Shown: positions 36,152 through 47,567 of the stretch, in pieces | How positions within the stretch are numbered: the stretch's first letter is position 1 | Layout: the number at the start of each line of letters is the position of its first letter | DNA from: Sphingomonas koreensis | Lineage (GTDB): Bacteria > Pseudomonadota > Alphaproteobacteria > Sphingomonadales > Sphingomonadaceae | Assembly (NCBI GenBank): GCA_006438735.1 | Contig: RCZF01000002.1 | Location: forward strand, 191,501 to 255,500 | Reading direction: 5' to 3' | DNA: 64,000 bases | Program-made: the position numbers and the translations under genes | The notes under the pieces: generated by a model | The model's database searches: none | What the model saw: the letters and a program-made list of their open reading frames with translations, nothing else | Told to the model about the DNA's origin: nothing

Positions 36152-37183
36152 ATGGATCAAACCGAGCCCGCTCCCGGGCCCGCCCCCCGCGACGACGAAT
36201 CGCTATTCCCCGGCGCGCCGGGCGAGCGCTTGCGCGCGGCGCGCGAGGCGCAGCATCTGTCGCTGGCCGATGTCGCGGCGCGCACGCGGGTGCCGCTGCG
36301 CCATCTCGAAGCGATCGAGACCGGCGATTATTCGTCGATGCCGACGCCGACCTATGCGATCGGCTTCGCCAAGGCTTATGCCCGCGCGGTCGGCGAGGAC
36401 GAGGTGGCGATCGCGCGCGACGTGCGCAGCCAGACCGCGGCAACCTCACGCGAGCGTCACGAATATCAGCCCTATGAGATGGACGATCCCACCCGCGTGC
36501 CGCCGCGCGGCGTCGCGTTGGTCGCGGCGGCGATCGCGGTGTTGATCGCGATCGGCGCGTTGATCTGGCTCGGCAGCGGCTGGTTCGGCGGCGGCGATCA
36601 GCCAGCGGCCGGCGAGAGCGCGGCGACCGATCAGCTCCCGGTGCCGGCGCCCGCCCCGCCCCCGTCGTCGGCCGCGCCGGCCACCACCGGCCAGGTAACG
36701 CTGACCGCGCTCGACCGCGTCTGGGTGCGCGTGCGCGATGGTGGCGGCAAGACGCTGTTCGAAAACACGATGAACCAGGGCGATCAGTTCCAGGTGCCCA
36801 GCGGGACCGATCATCCGGTGCTTAGCGTCGGCCGGCCCGACAAATTGCAGCTCAGCCTCAATGGCGCGCAGTTGCCGCCGCTGGGCACCGGCGCCCGTGC
36901 CGTGACCGATGCGCCGATCGACCCGGCCACGTTGCTCGCGCGGCAAACGGCGGCAACGCCCGGCGCGGCGAGGACGCCGTCTACGACGCCGACCACCACC
37001 TCGACGCCGGCTGCCACGACGCCGATCGCTGCGACCACGCCGGCAGCGATACCGACCAGCCGGCCGAGCGCGCGCCCGACGCCGGCGGCGCGCAAGACGC
37101 CGGCCGCTAGAAAGACGCCGTCATCGACCGAGTCCAAGCCCAGCACCACGCCGCCGCTCGCCGCGCCGACCGGGATTTATTGA
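36152..37183 (+). CDS. rodZ: RodZ-like helix-turn-helix membrane protein (DUF4115)
   Basis: 343 residues from ATG 36152. Residues about 22-90 are a cytoplasmic Cro/CI-type HTH (PGERLRAAREAQHLSLADVA, VPLRHLEAIETGDYSSMP, YAIGFAKAYARAVG). One membrane helix spans about 122-144 (VALVAAAIAVLIAIGALIWL). A periplasmic DUF4115 domain follows (GQVTLTALDRVWVRVRDGGG to about 250). The last about 80 residues are a low-complexity Thr/Pro/Ala tail (TTPTTTSTPAATTP, ARKTPAARKTP), probably disordered. RodZ links MreB to the elongasome. Confidence 0.88.
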   Translation: MDQTEPAPGPAPRDDESLFPGAPGERLRAAREAQHLSLADVAARTRVPLRHLEAIETGDYSSMPTPTYAIGFAKAYARAVGEDEVAIARDVRSQTAATSRERHEYQPYEMDDPTRVPPRGVALVAAAIAVLIAIGALIWLGSGWFGGGDQPAAGESAATDQLPVPAPAPPPSSAAPATTGQVTLTALDRVWVRVRDGGGKTLFENTMNQGDQFQVPSGTDHPVLSVGRPDKLQLSLNGAQLPPLGTGARAVTDAPIDPATLLARQTAATPGAARTPSTTPTTTSTPAATTPIAATTPAAIPTSRPSARPTPAARKTPAARKTPSSTESKPSTTPPLAAPTGIY

Positions 37184-37293
37184 GCCGCGCGGCCGCGTTC
37201 ACGTCTCCCGCTCGGGCAAGAGCTTAAGGCTGGCGACAGCATCGCTGTGTCAGCTATACGGGCCCATGCAATGCTTTCCCGGGGGGTCAACCC

Positions 37294-38196
37294 ATGCGTA
37301 ACTTCTTCGCCGCCGTGCTGATCGTCGGCTTGTTCAGCAGCGCCGCGCCGGCGCTCGCCCAATCCAACATCGCAGGGCGCGTCGATCGGCTCGAGAGCGA
37401 GATGAACGCGGTTCAGCGCAAGGTCTTCCCCGGCGGCGCGGGGCAATATGTCCAGCCGCAGATCACACCCGGCATTTCGCCCGAAGCGCCCGCTTACGGC
37501 ACCCCGGCGTCGAGCCCGATCACCGATCTGGGCGCCCGCGTCGGCGCGCTCGAGCAGCAGATGAGCTCGATGACCAATTCGATCGAGGAAACGCAGCATC
37601 GCCTGCAAGTGCTGGAGAGCGATTTCGCCGCCTACAAGCGTGGCACCGACGCGCGGCTGGCGACGCTCGAGGGCAATGCGCCGGCCGGCGTCGGCGGGCC
37701 GATCGGCGACGCCGGGCCGCCGATTTCCACGCCCGCGCCGATTGACACCGCGCCGCGCCGGCCCGATCCGATCGCGGCCGGCGGGATCGACAAGCCGAGC
37801 ACCGGCGATGCCGCCGAAGACGATTATATCTATGGCTATCGCTTGTGGGCGGCGAAGCAATATCCGGCTGCGGAAGCGCAGTTGAAGGCATATGTAAGCA
37901 AATATCCGGACAGTCGCCGCGCGAGCTTCGCGCAGAATTTGCTTGGCCGATCCTACCTCGATGAAGGCAAGCCGTCACTTGCGTCGATCGCCTTTTACGA
38001 CAATTACAAGAAGATGCCCGACGGTGAGCGTGCGCCCGACAGCCTGTATTTCCTCGCGCAGTCGCTGATCCAGCTCAAGAAGCCGGCCGACGCCTGCAAG
38101 GTCTATGGCGAATTGACCGACGTTTATGGCGACAAGATCTCGGCAAGCATGAAGGCCGACATCGCGCAGGGCCGCAGCGCCGCGCGGTGCCAGTGA
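37294..38196 (+). CDS. cpoB: CpoB/YbgF-like periplasmic TPR protein
   Basis: 300 residues from ATG 37294. Signal peptide of about 22 residues (FFAAVLIVGLFSSAAPALAQ). A coiled-coil segment follows (GRVDRLESEMNAVQRKVF and LGARVGALEQQMSSMTNSIE), then a Pro/Gly linker, and TPR repeats from about 180 (DYIYGYRLWAAKQYPAAEAQ, YLDEGKPSLASIAFYDNYK, DSLYFLAQSLIQLKKPADAC). In E. coli CpoB coordinates outer-membrane constriction (Tol-Pal) with septal peptidoglycan synthesis. The tol-pal genes are not in the window. tilS follows after ten bases. Confidence 0.9.
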   Translation: MRNFFAAVLIVGLFSSAAPALAQSNIAGRVDRLESEMNAVQRKVFPGGAGQYVQPQITPGISPEAPAYGTPASSPITDLGARVGALEQQMSSMTNSIEETQHRLQVLESDFAAYKRGTDARLATLEGNAPAGVGGPIGDAGPPISTPAPIDTAPRRPDPIAAGGIDKPSTGDAAEDDYIYGYRLWAAKQYPAAEAQLKAYVSKYPDSRRASFAQNLLGRSYLDEGKPSLASIAFYDNYKKMPDGERAPDSLYFLAQSLIQLKKPADACKVYGELTDVYGDKISASMKADIAQGRSAARCQ

Positions 38197-38206
38197 CCGC
38201 CGCGGC

Positions 38207-39205
38207 GTGACGCCGCCCGATTCGCCGCTCGTCGGGCGATTCGCCACGTTTTTCGATCGGCTGTTCGACCCGGGCGGGAGCGAGAGACGGATCGCACTGG
38301 CGGTTTCCGGCGGGGCCGACAGCATGGCCATGCTTGCGCTCGCCGCGGCGGCGTTTCCAGGGCAGGTGATTGCCGCAACCGTCGATCACGGTCTGCGCGC
38401 CGAGGCGGCGGGCGAAGCGGCGATGGTCGGCGAAGTTTGCGCCGCGCTCGATGTGCCGCATACGACGCTGACGACGGACGAGCCGATCGCCGGCGCCAGC
38501 CTGCAGGCGCAAGCGCGGCGGATCCGTTACGGCCTGTTGTCCGATTGGGCGCGCGCAAACGCTGCGACGCTCCTCGCGACCGCGCACCAGGCCGACGACC
38601 AAGCCGAAACCTTTCTTATGCGCGCGGCGCGCGGCGCCGGGCTGTCGGGCCTCGCCGGGGTCCGCGCCGCGCGGCTGATCGATGACGCCGATGCGCCGAT
38701 CCTGCTGGTGCGACCGCTGCTCGAGTGGCGCCGCGCGGAGTTGCGCGCGATCGTGCGGCGCGCAGGGCTGCCGTTCGTCGATGATCCCGCCAATGACGAC
38801 GCGCGGCACGATCGCACGCGCTTTCGGCGGCTGCTCGGCGACAATGAATGGCTCGATCCGCCGCGGCTGGCGCGCGCTGCCTCGCACCTGGCCGATGCCG
38901 ACGCCGATCTGCGCCACGTCGCCGATTGGCTGTGGGACAGACGCCGCACCGTCGGCGGAGCGGCGGTCCGTATCGACATGAGCGGCGCACCGCGCGGCAT
39001 CCGGCGGCGGCTGGCGGCGCGCGCGATCGGCGCGGTGCGCAGGGCCGGCGGGATCACCGCGCCGGACTGGTCGGCCGAGGCCAATATCGAACCGTTGCTC
39101 GACGCGCTCGATCGCGGCAAGGCGGCGACGCACGCCGGCGTGCTGGTGCGCCACGAAGGCGAGACGTGGCTGTTCAAGCCAGCACCGCCCCGGCGTATTC
39201 GATGA
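38207..39205 (+). CDS. tilS: tRNA(Ile)-lysidine synthase TilS
   Basis: 332 residues from GTG 38207, ten bases after cpoB. N-type ATP pyrophosphatase: the PP-loop AVSGGADSMAML (about 31-42), ATVDHGLRAEAAGEA, LLATAHQADDQAETFLMRAA (about 122-141) and RPLLEWRRAELRAIV, FVDDPANDD. It adds lysine to C34 of the CAU-anticodon tRNA-Ile, changing it to read AUA. It is shorter than E. coli TilS because the C-terminal domains are reduced, common in alphaproteobacteria. The cpoB-tilS-ftsH order is conserved in this group. Confidence 0.94.
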   Translation: MTPPDSPLVGRFATFFDRLFDPGGSERRIALAVSGGADSMAMLALAAAAFPGQVIAATVDHGLRAEAAGEAAMVGEVCAALDVPHTTLTTDEPIAGASLQAQARRIRYGLLSDWARANAATLLATAHQADDQAETFLMRAARGAGLSGLAGVRAARLIDDADAPILLVRPLLEWRRAELRAIVRRAGLPFVDDPANDDARHDRTRFRRLLGDNEWLDPPRLARAASHLADADADLRHVADWLWDRRRTVGGAAVRIDMSGAPRGIRRRLAARAIGAVRRAGGITAPDWSAEANIEPLLDALDRGKAATHAGVLVRHEGETWLFKPAPPRRIR

Positions 39206-39327
39206 ATCGCCGCCGAGGCGGCTCGACATAGCGCTCCCCAACCACAACCGATCAGCTTGATCGTTTTTGTTCCATTGCCATTAACCTGCATGCGCTTATC
39301 TTGTGCGCTGAAAGGTATCATGCGCCC

Positions 39328-41295
<1,968 letters not shown>

Positions 41296-41441
41296 CGGCG
41301 CTAACGCGACCGGAGGCCGTCAACGCCTGACGACAGTTCTGTCATTGCAAGCGCAGCCGAGCAGTTAGCGACCGAGGGGCCAAGCTGGCCGCCGCTTCGC
41401 TTCGCTCGTCGCGGTTGCGATGGAGCGACTGCAGTCACCCT

Positions 41442-42803
41442 TCAGAAATAGCGCGCCAAGGTGAATTCGAAACGACTGCGTGTGGTGTCGTAGAGGCCGA
41501 TCGACGACGCGATCCGTGTAAACGACCAGCTGACCTGCGGCGACAGACCCAGAACCCGAATCTTGCGATCACCCAGCGTGGCGCGGGCGACGAGCCGCCA
41601 ATCCTTGCGCGGGTGGGAGTCGAAAAAGGCGATCGGCGCATCGTAAACAGCGCGCGAGCCGCCGGCGCTGAGGCCGAAATCGAGCCCCTTCGGCAGTTCG
41701 CCGCCGATACCGACATTGGCGCCGATTTCCGTATTCGAATAAGCCCGCTCATCGAGCCAGTCGCGGCGGATGAAAGGACTGGCCGAGATGACCACCGCCG
41801 GCGACAGTGCCTGTTCGTAGGTCGCGTAAAGCCCGCCCTGCCATCCGTCATAGCCGTGATTGAACAGCGCATCGCTGTGTCGCACATCGATCTGCAGCCC
41901 GATCTGGCGCTTGGCGCCGATCAGCCGCTGTGCACCGCCCTTGACCCCGACCTGGCGGCTGACGACGTTTCCGCCATACCAGCGCTGCGCCGCAACGCCT
42001 TCCAGCGACACACTGGCACGATCGGACACCGCATAATCGGCGCCGGTGGCACCCTGGATGGTGAAATCGTCGAAATCGTCGCCGGCATAATTGGTGCCGG
42101 CAGCATCGAGATCGACCAGCGCCGACAGCTTGCCGGCGACCGGCAATCGCAGCCGCGCGGATAGCCGGCCGGTTTCGCCGACGCCCGATCGCGCCCGGGC
42201 GCGATCGTCGAGCTGCAGCGGGATGGGCGTGCCGGCGAACAGCACGGTGACCGAATCGGCCGAGGTGGCGCTGTTGATATTGCTGTCGGGCGCGAGGCCG
42301 AAGCTGACATCGATCTGCCACGGCCGCGCGGCGCGGATCGTATCGCGCACGGTGCGGATCGTGCGCAACACTTCGGGCGGCAGCTGATCGTCCTGCGCCG
42401 CGATCCTGAACTGGCGATCGGCGGCTTGCGGCTGGTGCAACGCGAGCATCGTCTTGGCGAGCTCGAGCCGGACGCCGGTTTGCCGCGGATCGTCGGCAAG
42501 GATCGCGCGGTAGTAGCTCGCGGCATGGCCGTAATCGCCGGTCTGCTCGGCGACATAGCCGGCGAGAAAGCGGCTTTTCATCAGATAACCCGGCGCCTTG
42601 CGGAGCGCCTCGATCAACGGCGCCGCCTCGGCAAAGCGCTTGGCCTTGATCAGCCGTTCGACCGCGGCCTCGAGCTGATCGGGTGTCAGCCGGACGCGGC
42701 AGGCCCCGCTAGCGCAATCGACCGGCGCGGACTGCGCGGCGGCCGGATGCGCGATGATCGTCGCGGCGAGCGCCATCGCCCCCGCCAGCCCCACGCGCGG
42801 CAT
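41442..42803 (-). CDS. Slam-like surface lipoprotein assembly modifier (type XI secretion translocon)
   Basis: 453 residues from ATG 42803. Signal peptide 1-23 (MALAATIIAHPAAAQ). Residues about 38-150 are TPR-like helices (LEAAVERLIKAKRFAEAAPL, LAGYVAEQTGDYGHAASYYR, GVRLELAKTMLALHQPQAAD). Residues about 165-453 form a Slam-type outer-membrane barrel: WQIDVSFGLAPDSNINSATS opens it, alternating polar and aromatic strands follow, and it ends RSRFEFTLARYF with the terminal Phe of outer-membrane proteins. Slam proteins move lipoproteins across the outer membrane in Neisseria and relatives. The gene lies 24 bases after a TbpB-like lipoprotein gene, its likely client. Confidence 0.85.
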   Translation of the reverse strand: MPRVGLAGAMALAATIIAHPAAAQSAPVDCASGACRVRLTPDQLEAAVERLIKAKRFAEAAPLIEALRKAPGYLMKSRFLAGYVAEQTGDYGHAASYYRAILADDPRQTGVRLELAKTMLALHQPQAADRQFRIAAQDDQLPPEVLRTIRTVRDTIRAARPWQIDVSFGLAPDSNINSATSADSVTVLFAGTPIPLQLDDRARARSGVGETGRLSARLRLPVAGKLSALVDLDAAGTNYAGDDFDDFTIQGATGADYAVSDRASVSLEGVAAQRWYGGNVVSRQVGVKGGAQRLIGAKRQIGLQIDVRHSDALFNHGYDGWQGGLYATYEQALSPAVVISASPFIRRDWLDERAYSNTEIGANVGIGGELPKGLDFGLSAGGSRAVYDAPIAFFDSHPRKDWRLVARATLGDRKIRVLGLSPQVSWSFTRIASSIGLYDTTRSRFEFTLARYF

Positions 42804-42827
42804 CGTTATCCTCCCGCTGGTTCGGCG

Positions 42828-43886
42828 TTACTTCTTGGCGCCGGTGAACGCCCCGAGAATATCGACCCGCTGATTGGGCACACCGCCAACGATACGGAAA
42901 TTGCCGCCGACTTCCTTCGCGCCCGGACCGTAGAAACCGCCATCGATCGAGCTGCCGCCGGCGACATTGGTCGCGGGATTGACCGAGGTGAAATCGACCG
43001 GAACTTTGGTGCCCCCAGCGGTAAAGAAGGCGGAGGAGAATTGGCCCGAAAACCCGCCGGTGGTGATGATCGACGCGGACCCCGTCGCGTTGAACGTCGC
43101 GCCGTCCAGCGCGCCAGCGACCGGCACGCCGTTGTTGAACGACGACCCTACGATGCCGTCGAGGCTGAGCCCGACGGTCGATTTGGCGAAATCGACGTCG
43201 ATCGAGCTGCTGCCGTTCAGCCAGGAAAAGGTCTGGCCATTGACCATCGTCGCGAGGAAATCGCCATCGAAATGACCGCCGCCGCTGGTGGGCACTTGCA
43301 GCAAGGGCGTCTCGCTACCGAACACCATCGCGCCGTTCTGAACATTGGTCAGAACCTTCTTGTCGGAGTCATATTCAGTATGGACGAAACCGGCGAGCGT
43401 CACATAGCTCGTGGTCGTTCCAGGGCGCTGATAGAAAAAGGTGTCGGCAGTTCTGCTGCTGTCGGTGGCCGAGCCGCTCGTCAGATAATTGTAGCCGTCA
43501 TAGTCCGGAACCTCGCGATCTGCGAAATCGGTGCGGTGCGCCGGATCCTGATAGCGCAGATTCTGTGAGACGTTGGCAGCGTCGTCGCTCAACACCAGCG
43601 TGAAGATGCCGTCGCGCGGATCGTAGGTGACGGTGCCGTTCGGGCTCGTCGCGGTGCTGGCATCGCCGGCGTATAGGGCGCTGCCGGTGTCGGCATCGAC
43701 GGTGAGCGATTGCACGCCGGCCGCCGTATTGAACGTGGTTGCTGACGTTACGTCGAGAAAGGTCTGGTCGCCGGCCGGCTCGGTCGAGGCTGGCGGCGTG
43801 ATCGAACCGATCGTGTTGACGGCCCCGCCGCCGCACGCGGCAAGCGTCAGCAGCGGCAAGGAAAGTATGGCAAGCGATACGCGCAT
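42828..43886 (-). CDS. TbpB-like surface lipoprotein (probable Slam client)
   Basis: 352 residues from ATG 43886, with AAGGGGG upstream. Lipoprotein signal MRVSLAILSLPLLTLAAC with lipidated C18, followed by GGG, a typical surface-lipoprotein tether. The N-terminal half is a beta-rich handle-like region (GTVTYDPRDGIFTLVLSDDA). The C-terminal half is a small barrel of the transferrin-binding-protein B type (VDFAKSTVGLSLDG, GGFSGQFSSAFF) and ends with the hallmark IDGGFYGPGAKEVGGNFRIV. Such barrels carry Slam recognition in Neisseria lipoproteins. The ligand is unknown (haem, iron carriers or other). It is transcribed first, slam second. Confidence 0.85.
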   Translation of the reverse strand: MRVSLAILSLPLLTLAACGGGAVNTIGSITPPASTEPAGDQTFLDVTSATTFNTAAGVQSLTVDADTGSALYAGDASTATSPNGTVTYDPRDGIFTLVLSDDAANVSQNLRYQDPAHRTDFADREVPDYDGYNYLTSGSATDSSRTADTFFYQRPGTTTSYVTLAGFVHTEYDSDKKVLTNVQNGAMVFGSETPLLQVPTSGGGHFDGDFLATMVNGQTFSWLNGSSSIDVDFAKSTVGLSLDGIVGSSFNNGVPVAGALDGATFNATGSASIITTGGFSGQFSSAFFTAGGTKVPVDFTSVNPATNVAGGSSIDGGFYGPGAKEVGGNFRIVGGVPNQRVDILGAFTGAKK

Positions 43887-44002
43887 CGGAAACCCCCTTC
43901 GCCGCCCGGAATCAGGCCGGCTTCAGAAGGACGAGGTAAGCGATAAGGGTTAACGCAAGGCTAAACAGCCGCGGCGATTGGGAATATTGGCGCGCTTGAC
44001 CA

Positions 44003-45082
44003 TCACCCCATCAGGCCGAGCCCGAGCAGCAGCCCGAGGAACAGCAGCAGGGCGACGAAACCGAAAACGACCAGCGCGCAGGTGCGCCACAGGGCGGAGA
44101 TGCGGCGCAACTGATAGGCGCCGCGCAATTGTTTGTAGAGGTGCACCGGCGGGCCGAACGTGCCGACGATGGCGATGATCGCGCTCGATACGCCGATCTC
44201 GCCGGCAAACGTCAGCACCGTCACCAGCATGGTCATGAAATCGAGCGAATAGATCACGAAGATGGTGTGATCGTAGAGGTGGTAACGCCGCCGCCAGACG
44301 AACAGCAGCGCAACGAATGGCACCGAGATCGGGATCAGTGCCCAACTGTATTTATAGGCGCTCGATTGCAGCTTGTAGATTGCCAGGCCGGGATTGGCGT
44401 TGGCCTTGGCGATGCCCTTGTCGAGCGGAGCCCAGCCGGTCTTGATGTCGGTAAACGTCGCCGCGGTGCCGTCTCCGCCCGCGAGCGTGCGCCGTGCGGT
44501 CCCGATTCCCGATAGGGTGGTATCCAGCGTGTCGATTGCCGCGCTCGCGTCTTTCTTGTCGTCGGCGGTCTTCGCCGCTGCCAGATCGTGCTGCGCTTTC
44601 GCCAGGGCGGTTTTCGCTTTGCCGGTTTGCAGATCGAGCTGATGGATCGCTTCCTGCCGATTGGCGGGGTTCATGCCCTCGCCGTCGAACTCGCCGCCGA
44701 TCGCGTGGATCACCGCGAACATCAGGAAGACGAAGAACAGGAACAGCGCGAGCGGCGAGACGAAGCGGGCGCGCTCGCCGGCGATGTAGCGCCGAGTCAG
44801 CGCGCCGGGATGAAGCACCAGCATCGGCAGCGTGCGCCAGATCTTGCCTTCGAAATGAAACACGCCGTGGAGCAGATCGTGGCCGATCGAGCCGAGTGTG
44901 CGGTGGACATGACCGTTCTGGCCGCAGGCGTGGCAGAACTCGCCGATCAGCGCCGTCCCGCAATTGAGACAGATGCCGTCACCGTGCGCGCCGCTGGCAT
45001 GCTCGCCGGCGCGCGGCTCGACGCTGCGCCCGATGAACGCGCCCGTGGCGATATCGCCGGCTGCTTCGAATCCCCCTGTCAT
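44003..45082 (-). CDS. DUF3667 family membrane protein with zinc ribbon
   Basis: 359 residues from ATG 45082. Residues about 38-54 are a zinc ribbon, CLNCGTALIGEFCHACGQ. After HRTLGSIGHDLLHGVFHFEG then KIWRTLPMLVLHPGALTRRY (the DUF3667 core) come membrane segments near 108-128 and four or five in the C-terminal third (ALIPISVPFVALLFVW onward). Between them is a helical Ala/Lys/Asp linker of about 100 residues (GKAKTALAKAQHDLAAAKTA). The function is unknown. It is not clearly linked to the Slam pair, which has its own 116-base upstream region. Confidence 0.85.
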   Translation of the reverse strand: MTGGFEAAGDIATGAFIGRSVEPRAGEHASGAHGDGICLNCGTALIGEFCHACGQNGHVHRTLGSIGHDLLHGVFHFEGKIWRTLPMLVLHPGALTRRYIAGERARFVSPLALFLFFVFLMFAVIHAIGGEFDGEGMNPANRQEAIHQLDLQTGKAKTALAKAQHDLAAAKTADDKKDASAAIDTLDTTLSGIGTARRTLAGGDGTAATFTDIKTGWAPLDKGIAKANANPGLAIYKLQSSAYKYSWALIPISVPFVALLFVWRRRYHLYDHTIFVIYSLDFMTMLVTVLTFAGEIGVSSAIIAIVGTFGPPVHLYKQLRGAYQLRRISALWRTCALVVFGFVALLLFLGLLLGLGLMG

Positions 45083-45160
45083 CGGCGGTGACGGTATCGT
45101 TTACCCGGATAAAGTCATCCCTTTTTGGGTTGCGCGGCGTGCCATGATAGGGTGGCGACC

Positions 45161-46429
45161 ATGGCTGACATGATGACCCCCAATCCGATTACTTTAATCG
45201 CCACCATGGGCGCCCGGGCACGCGGCGCGGCGCGGACGCTCGCCGGGCTTTCGTCGGGCGCAAAGGCGCGCGGCGTGACGGCGGCGGCGGCGGCGCTGCG
45301 CGCGGCGGTGCCGCAGATACTCGCCGCCAACGCGCGGGACATGGCGCGCGCGCGCGATGCCGGGCTTTCGGCGGCGATGCTCGATCGGCTCGCGCTCGAC
45401 GAGGGGCGCGTCGCCAGCATTGCCGACGCCGTCGAGGCGGTCGCCAATCTGCGCGATCCGGTTGGCGCGGTGATCGACGAGAACAAACGGCCGAATGGCC
45501 TCGTGCTGCGGCGTGTCCGGGTGCCGATCGGGGTGATCGGAATCATCTACGAAAGCCGGCCCAACGTCACCGCCGATGCAGCGGCGCTGTGCGTCAAATC
45601 GGGCAATGCGGCGATCCTGCGCGGCGGCTCCGAAGCGATCGAGAGCAATCGCGCGATCCATGCAGCGCTTGTCGCCGGGCTCGAAGCGGGCGGCTTGCCG
45701 GCGGACGCGGTGCAGCTGGTGCCGACCACCGATCGCGCCGCGGTGGGCGCGATGCTCACCGCCGACGGGCTGATCGACATGATCGTGCCGCGCGGCGGCA
45801 AGAGCCTGGTCGCACGCGTCCAAACGGAAGCGCGGGTGCCGGTGCTGGCGCATCTCGACGGGATCAATCATGTCTATGTCGACGCATTGGCCGATCCGGC
45901 GATGGCCGAGACGATCGTCGTCAACGCCAAGATGCGCCGCACCGGGATTTGCGGCGCGATGGAGACGTTGCTGATCGATCGAAACTATGCCGCCGCGCCG
46001 GCGCTGATCGCGGCGCTCGGCCGGGCAGGCTGCGCGCTGCGCGGCGATGCGGCGGCGCAGGCGCTCGATGGATCGATGGCGGCGGCCACGCCCGAGGATT
46101 GGGATACCGAATATCTCGAGGCGATCGCATCGGTGGCGATGGTCGACGGGCTGGACGGCGCGCTCCGCCATATCGCGGCGCATTCGTCAGGCCACACCGA
46201 TGCGATCGTCGCCGCCGACGAGGGCGTCGCCGAGCGCTTCCTGGCCGCAGTCGATTCGGCGATCGTGATGTGGAACGCCTCGACGCAATTCGCCGATGGC
46301 GGCGAATTCGGGCTGGGCGCCGAGATCGGCATCGCCACCGGGCGGCTGCACGCGCGTGGCCCGGTCGCGCTCGAAGGGCTGACGACCTACAAATGGATCG
46401 TGCGCGGGACCGGCCAGGCGCGGCCGTGA
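45161..46429 (+). CDS. proA: glutamate-5-semialdehyde dehydrogenase ProA
   Basis: 422 residues from ATG 45161, with AGGGTGG upstream. NADPH-dependent reduction of gamma-glutamyl phosphate in proline synthesis. Aldehyde dehydrogenase fold: VPIGVIGIIYESRPNVTADA (121-140), KSGNAAILRGGSEAIESN, MIVPRGGKSLV, HLDGINHVYVD and the catalytic C264 in RRTGICGAMETLL. It ends EGLTTYKWIVRGTGQARP as usual. proB is not adjacent; in related genomes nadD-rsfS-rlmH follows proA closely, whereas here an aldo/keto reductase and a toxin-antitoxin pair lie between. Confidence 0.96.
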   Translation: MADMMTPNPITLIATMGARARGAARTLAGLSSGAKARGVTAAAAALRAAVPQILAANARDMARARDAGLSAAMLDRLALDEGRVASIADAVEAVANLRDPVGAVIDENKRPNGLVLRRVRVPIGVIGIIYESRPNVTADAAALCVKSGNAAILRGGSEAIESNRAIHAALVAGLEAGGLPADAVQLVPTTDRAAVGAMLTADGLIDMIVPRGGKSLVARVQTEARVPVLAHLDGINHVYVDALADPAMAETIVVNAKMRRTGICGAMETLLIDRNYAAAPALIAALGRAGCALRGDAAAQALDGSMAAATPEDWDTEYLEAIASVAMVDGLDGALRHIAAHSSGHTDAIVAADEGVAERFLAAVDSAIVMWNASTQFADGGEFGLGAEIGIATGRLHARGPVALEGLTTYKWIVRGTGQARP

Positions 46430-46519
46430 GCTAATCGCGCGTCGCGGCGTTGCGACACGCGCGGCGCGCCCCATATGCGAGCAGGAGTGGCGGGGGCTGT
46501 TCGACCAAGGAAATCCAGC

Positions 46520-47554
46520 ATGCGCTACAACCCGCTCGGCCGCACCGGCCTGTTCGTCTCCGAATTGTGCCTCGGCACGATGACCTTCGGCGGCGAAGGC
46601 TTTTTCGAATATATGGGCGGCCTGAAGCAGGACGCGGTCGATGGGCTGATGAAGACGGCGTTCGACGCCGGCGTCAATTTCGTCGATACCGCCGACGTCT
46701 ATTCGAACGGGCTGTCGGAGGAGTTCACCGGGCAAGCGCTCAAGAACCTCGGCATCGCGCGCGACCAATATGTGCTGGCGACCAAATTCTACGGCGCGAT
46801 GGGCGAGGGGCAGAACCAGCGCGGTGCAAGCCGCTATCACGTCATCGAAGCCGCCAAGGCGAGCATGCAGCGGCTCGGCGTCGATCATATCGATCTTTAT
46901 CAGATCCATGGCTTCGATCCGGCGACGCCGATCGAAGAGACGCTGGCGGCACTCGATACGCTCGTCCAGCATGGCCATGTCCGTTATATCGGCTGCTCGA
47001 ACTGGGCGGCGTGGCAGGTTGCCAAGGCGACCGGCATTTCGGAGCGGCGCGGCTTCCATCGCTTCCAGTCCCTGCAGGCCTATTACACGCTGGTCGGGCG
47101 CGAGCTGGAGCGAGAGATCGTGCCGATGCTCGCCTCCGAAGGGCTTGGGCTGATGGTGTGGAGCCCGCTGGCAGGCGGCTATCTGTCGGGCAAATATCAG
47201 GAAGGCGAAGCTGGGCGGCGTTCTGAACGTGCGTTCCCGCCGGTCGATGAAACGCGCGGCAAGGCCGTCGTCGAGGCGATGCGCACGATCGCCGCGGCGA
47301 AGAGCGCGTCGGTCGCGCAGATCGCGCTGGCGTGGCTGCTGCACCAGCCGGTGGTGACCAGCGTGATCCTCGGCGCGAAGAAGCCCGAGCAACTCGCCGA
47401 CAATCTGGGCGCGGTCGATATCGTGTTGTCGAAGGATGATCTGGCGGCGCTGGATGCGGCAAGCGCGTTGCCCGGCGAGTATCCCGGCTGGATGCTGGCG
47501 CTGCAAAGCTCGTACCGCAACGATGTGCTCAAACAGGGCAAGCGCGGCGATTGA
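46520..47554 (+). CDS. aldo/keto reductase
   Basis: 344 residues from ATG 46520, with AAGGAAA upstream. NADPH-dependent TIM-barrel reductase: MRYNPLGRTGLFVSELCLGT start, the catalytic Asp/Tyr in NFVDTADVYSNGLSEEFTGQ, lysine in VLATKFYGAMG, and histidine in IDLYQIHGFDPATPIEETL. The cofactor region is GCSNWAAWQVAKA and SVILGAKKPEQLADNL. It belongs to the YghZ/potassium-channel-beta-like AKR group by these patterns; the substrate is unknown. It lies between proA and the toxin-antitoxin pair, ending 31 bases before the antitoxin start. Confidence 0.92.
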   Translation: MRYNPLGRTGLFVSELCLGTMTFGGEGFFEYMGGLKQDAVDGLMKTAFDAGVNFVDTADVYSNGLSEEFTGQALKNLGIARDQYVLATKFYGAMGEGQNQRGASRYHVIEAAKASMQRLGVDHIDLYQIHGFDPATPIEETLAALDTLVQHGHVRYIGCSNWAAWQVAKATGISERRGFHRFQSLQAYYTLVGRELEREIVPMLASEGLGLMVWSPLAGGYLSGKYQEGEAGRRSERAFPPVDETRGKAVVEAMRTIAAAKSASVAQIALAWLLHQPVVTSVILGAKKPEQLADNLGAVDIVLSKDDLAALDAASALPGEYPGWMLALQSSYRNDVLKQGKRGD

Positions 47555-47567
47555 AGACTGTGTATCG

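Noticed and set aside
39206..39327. Possible tRNA or small RNA before ftsH
   Set aside because: No cloverleaf, T-loop or CCA end could be made; it is probably the ftsH promoter region.
41296..41441. Intergenic region after ftsH with TGTCATTGCAAGCGCAGCC and CGCTTCGCTTCGCTCGTCGC
   Set aside because: It resembles a worn repeat of the CATTGCGAGCGAAGCG type, but the arms match too poorly to call an element.
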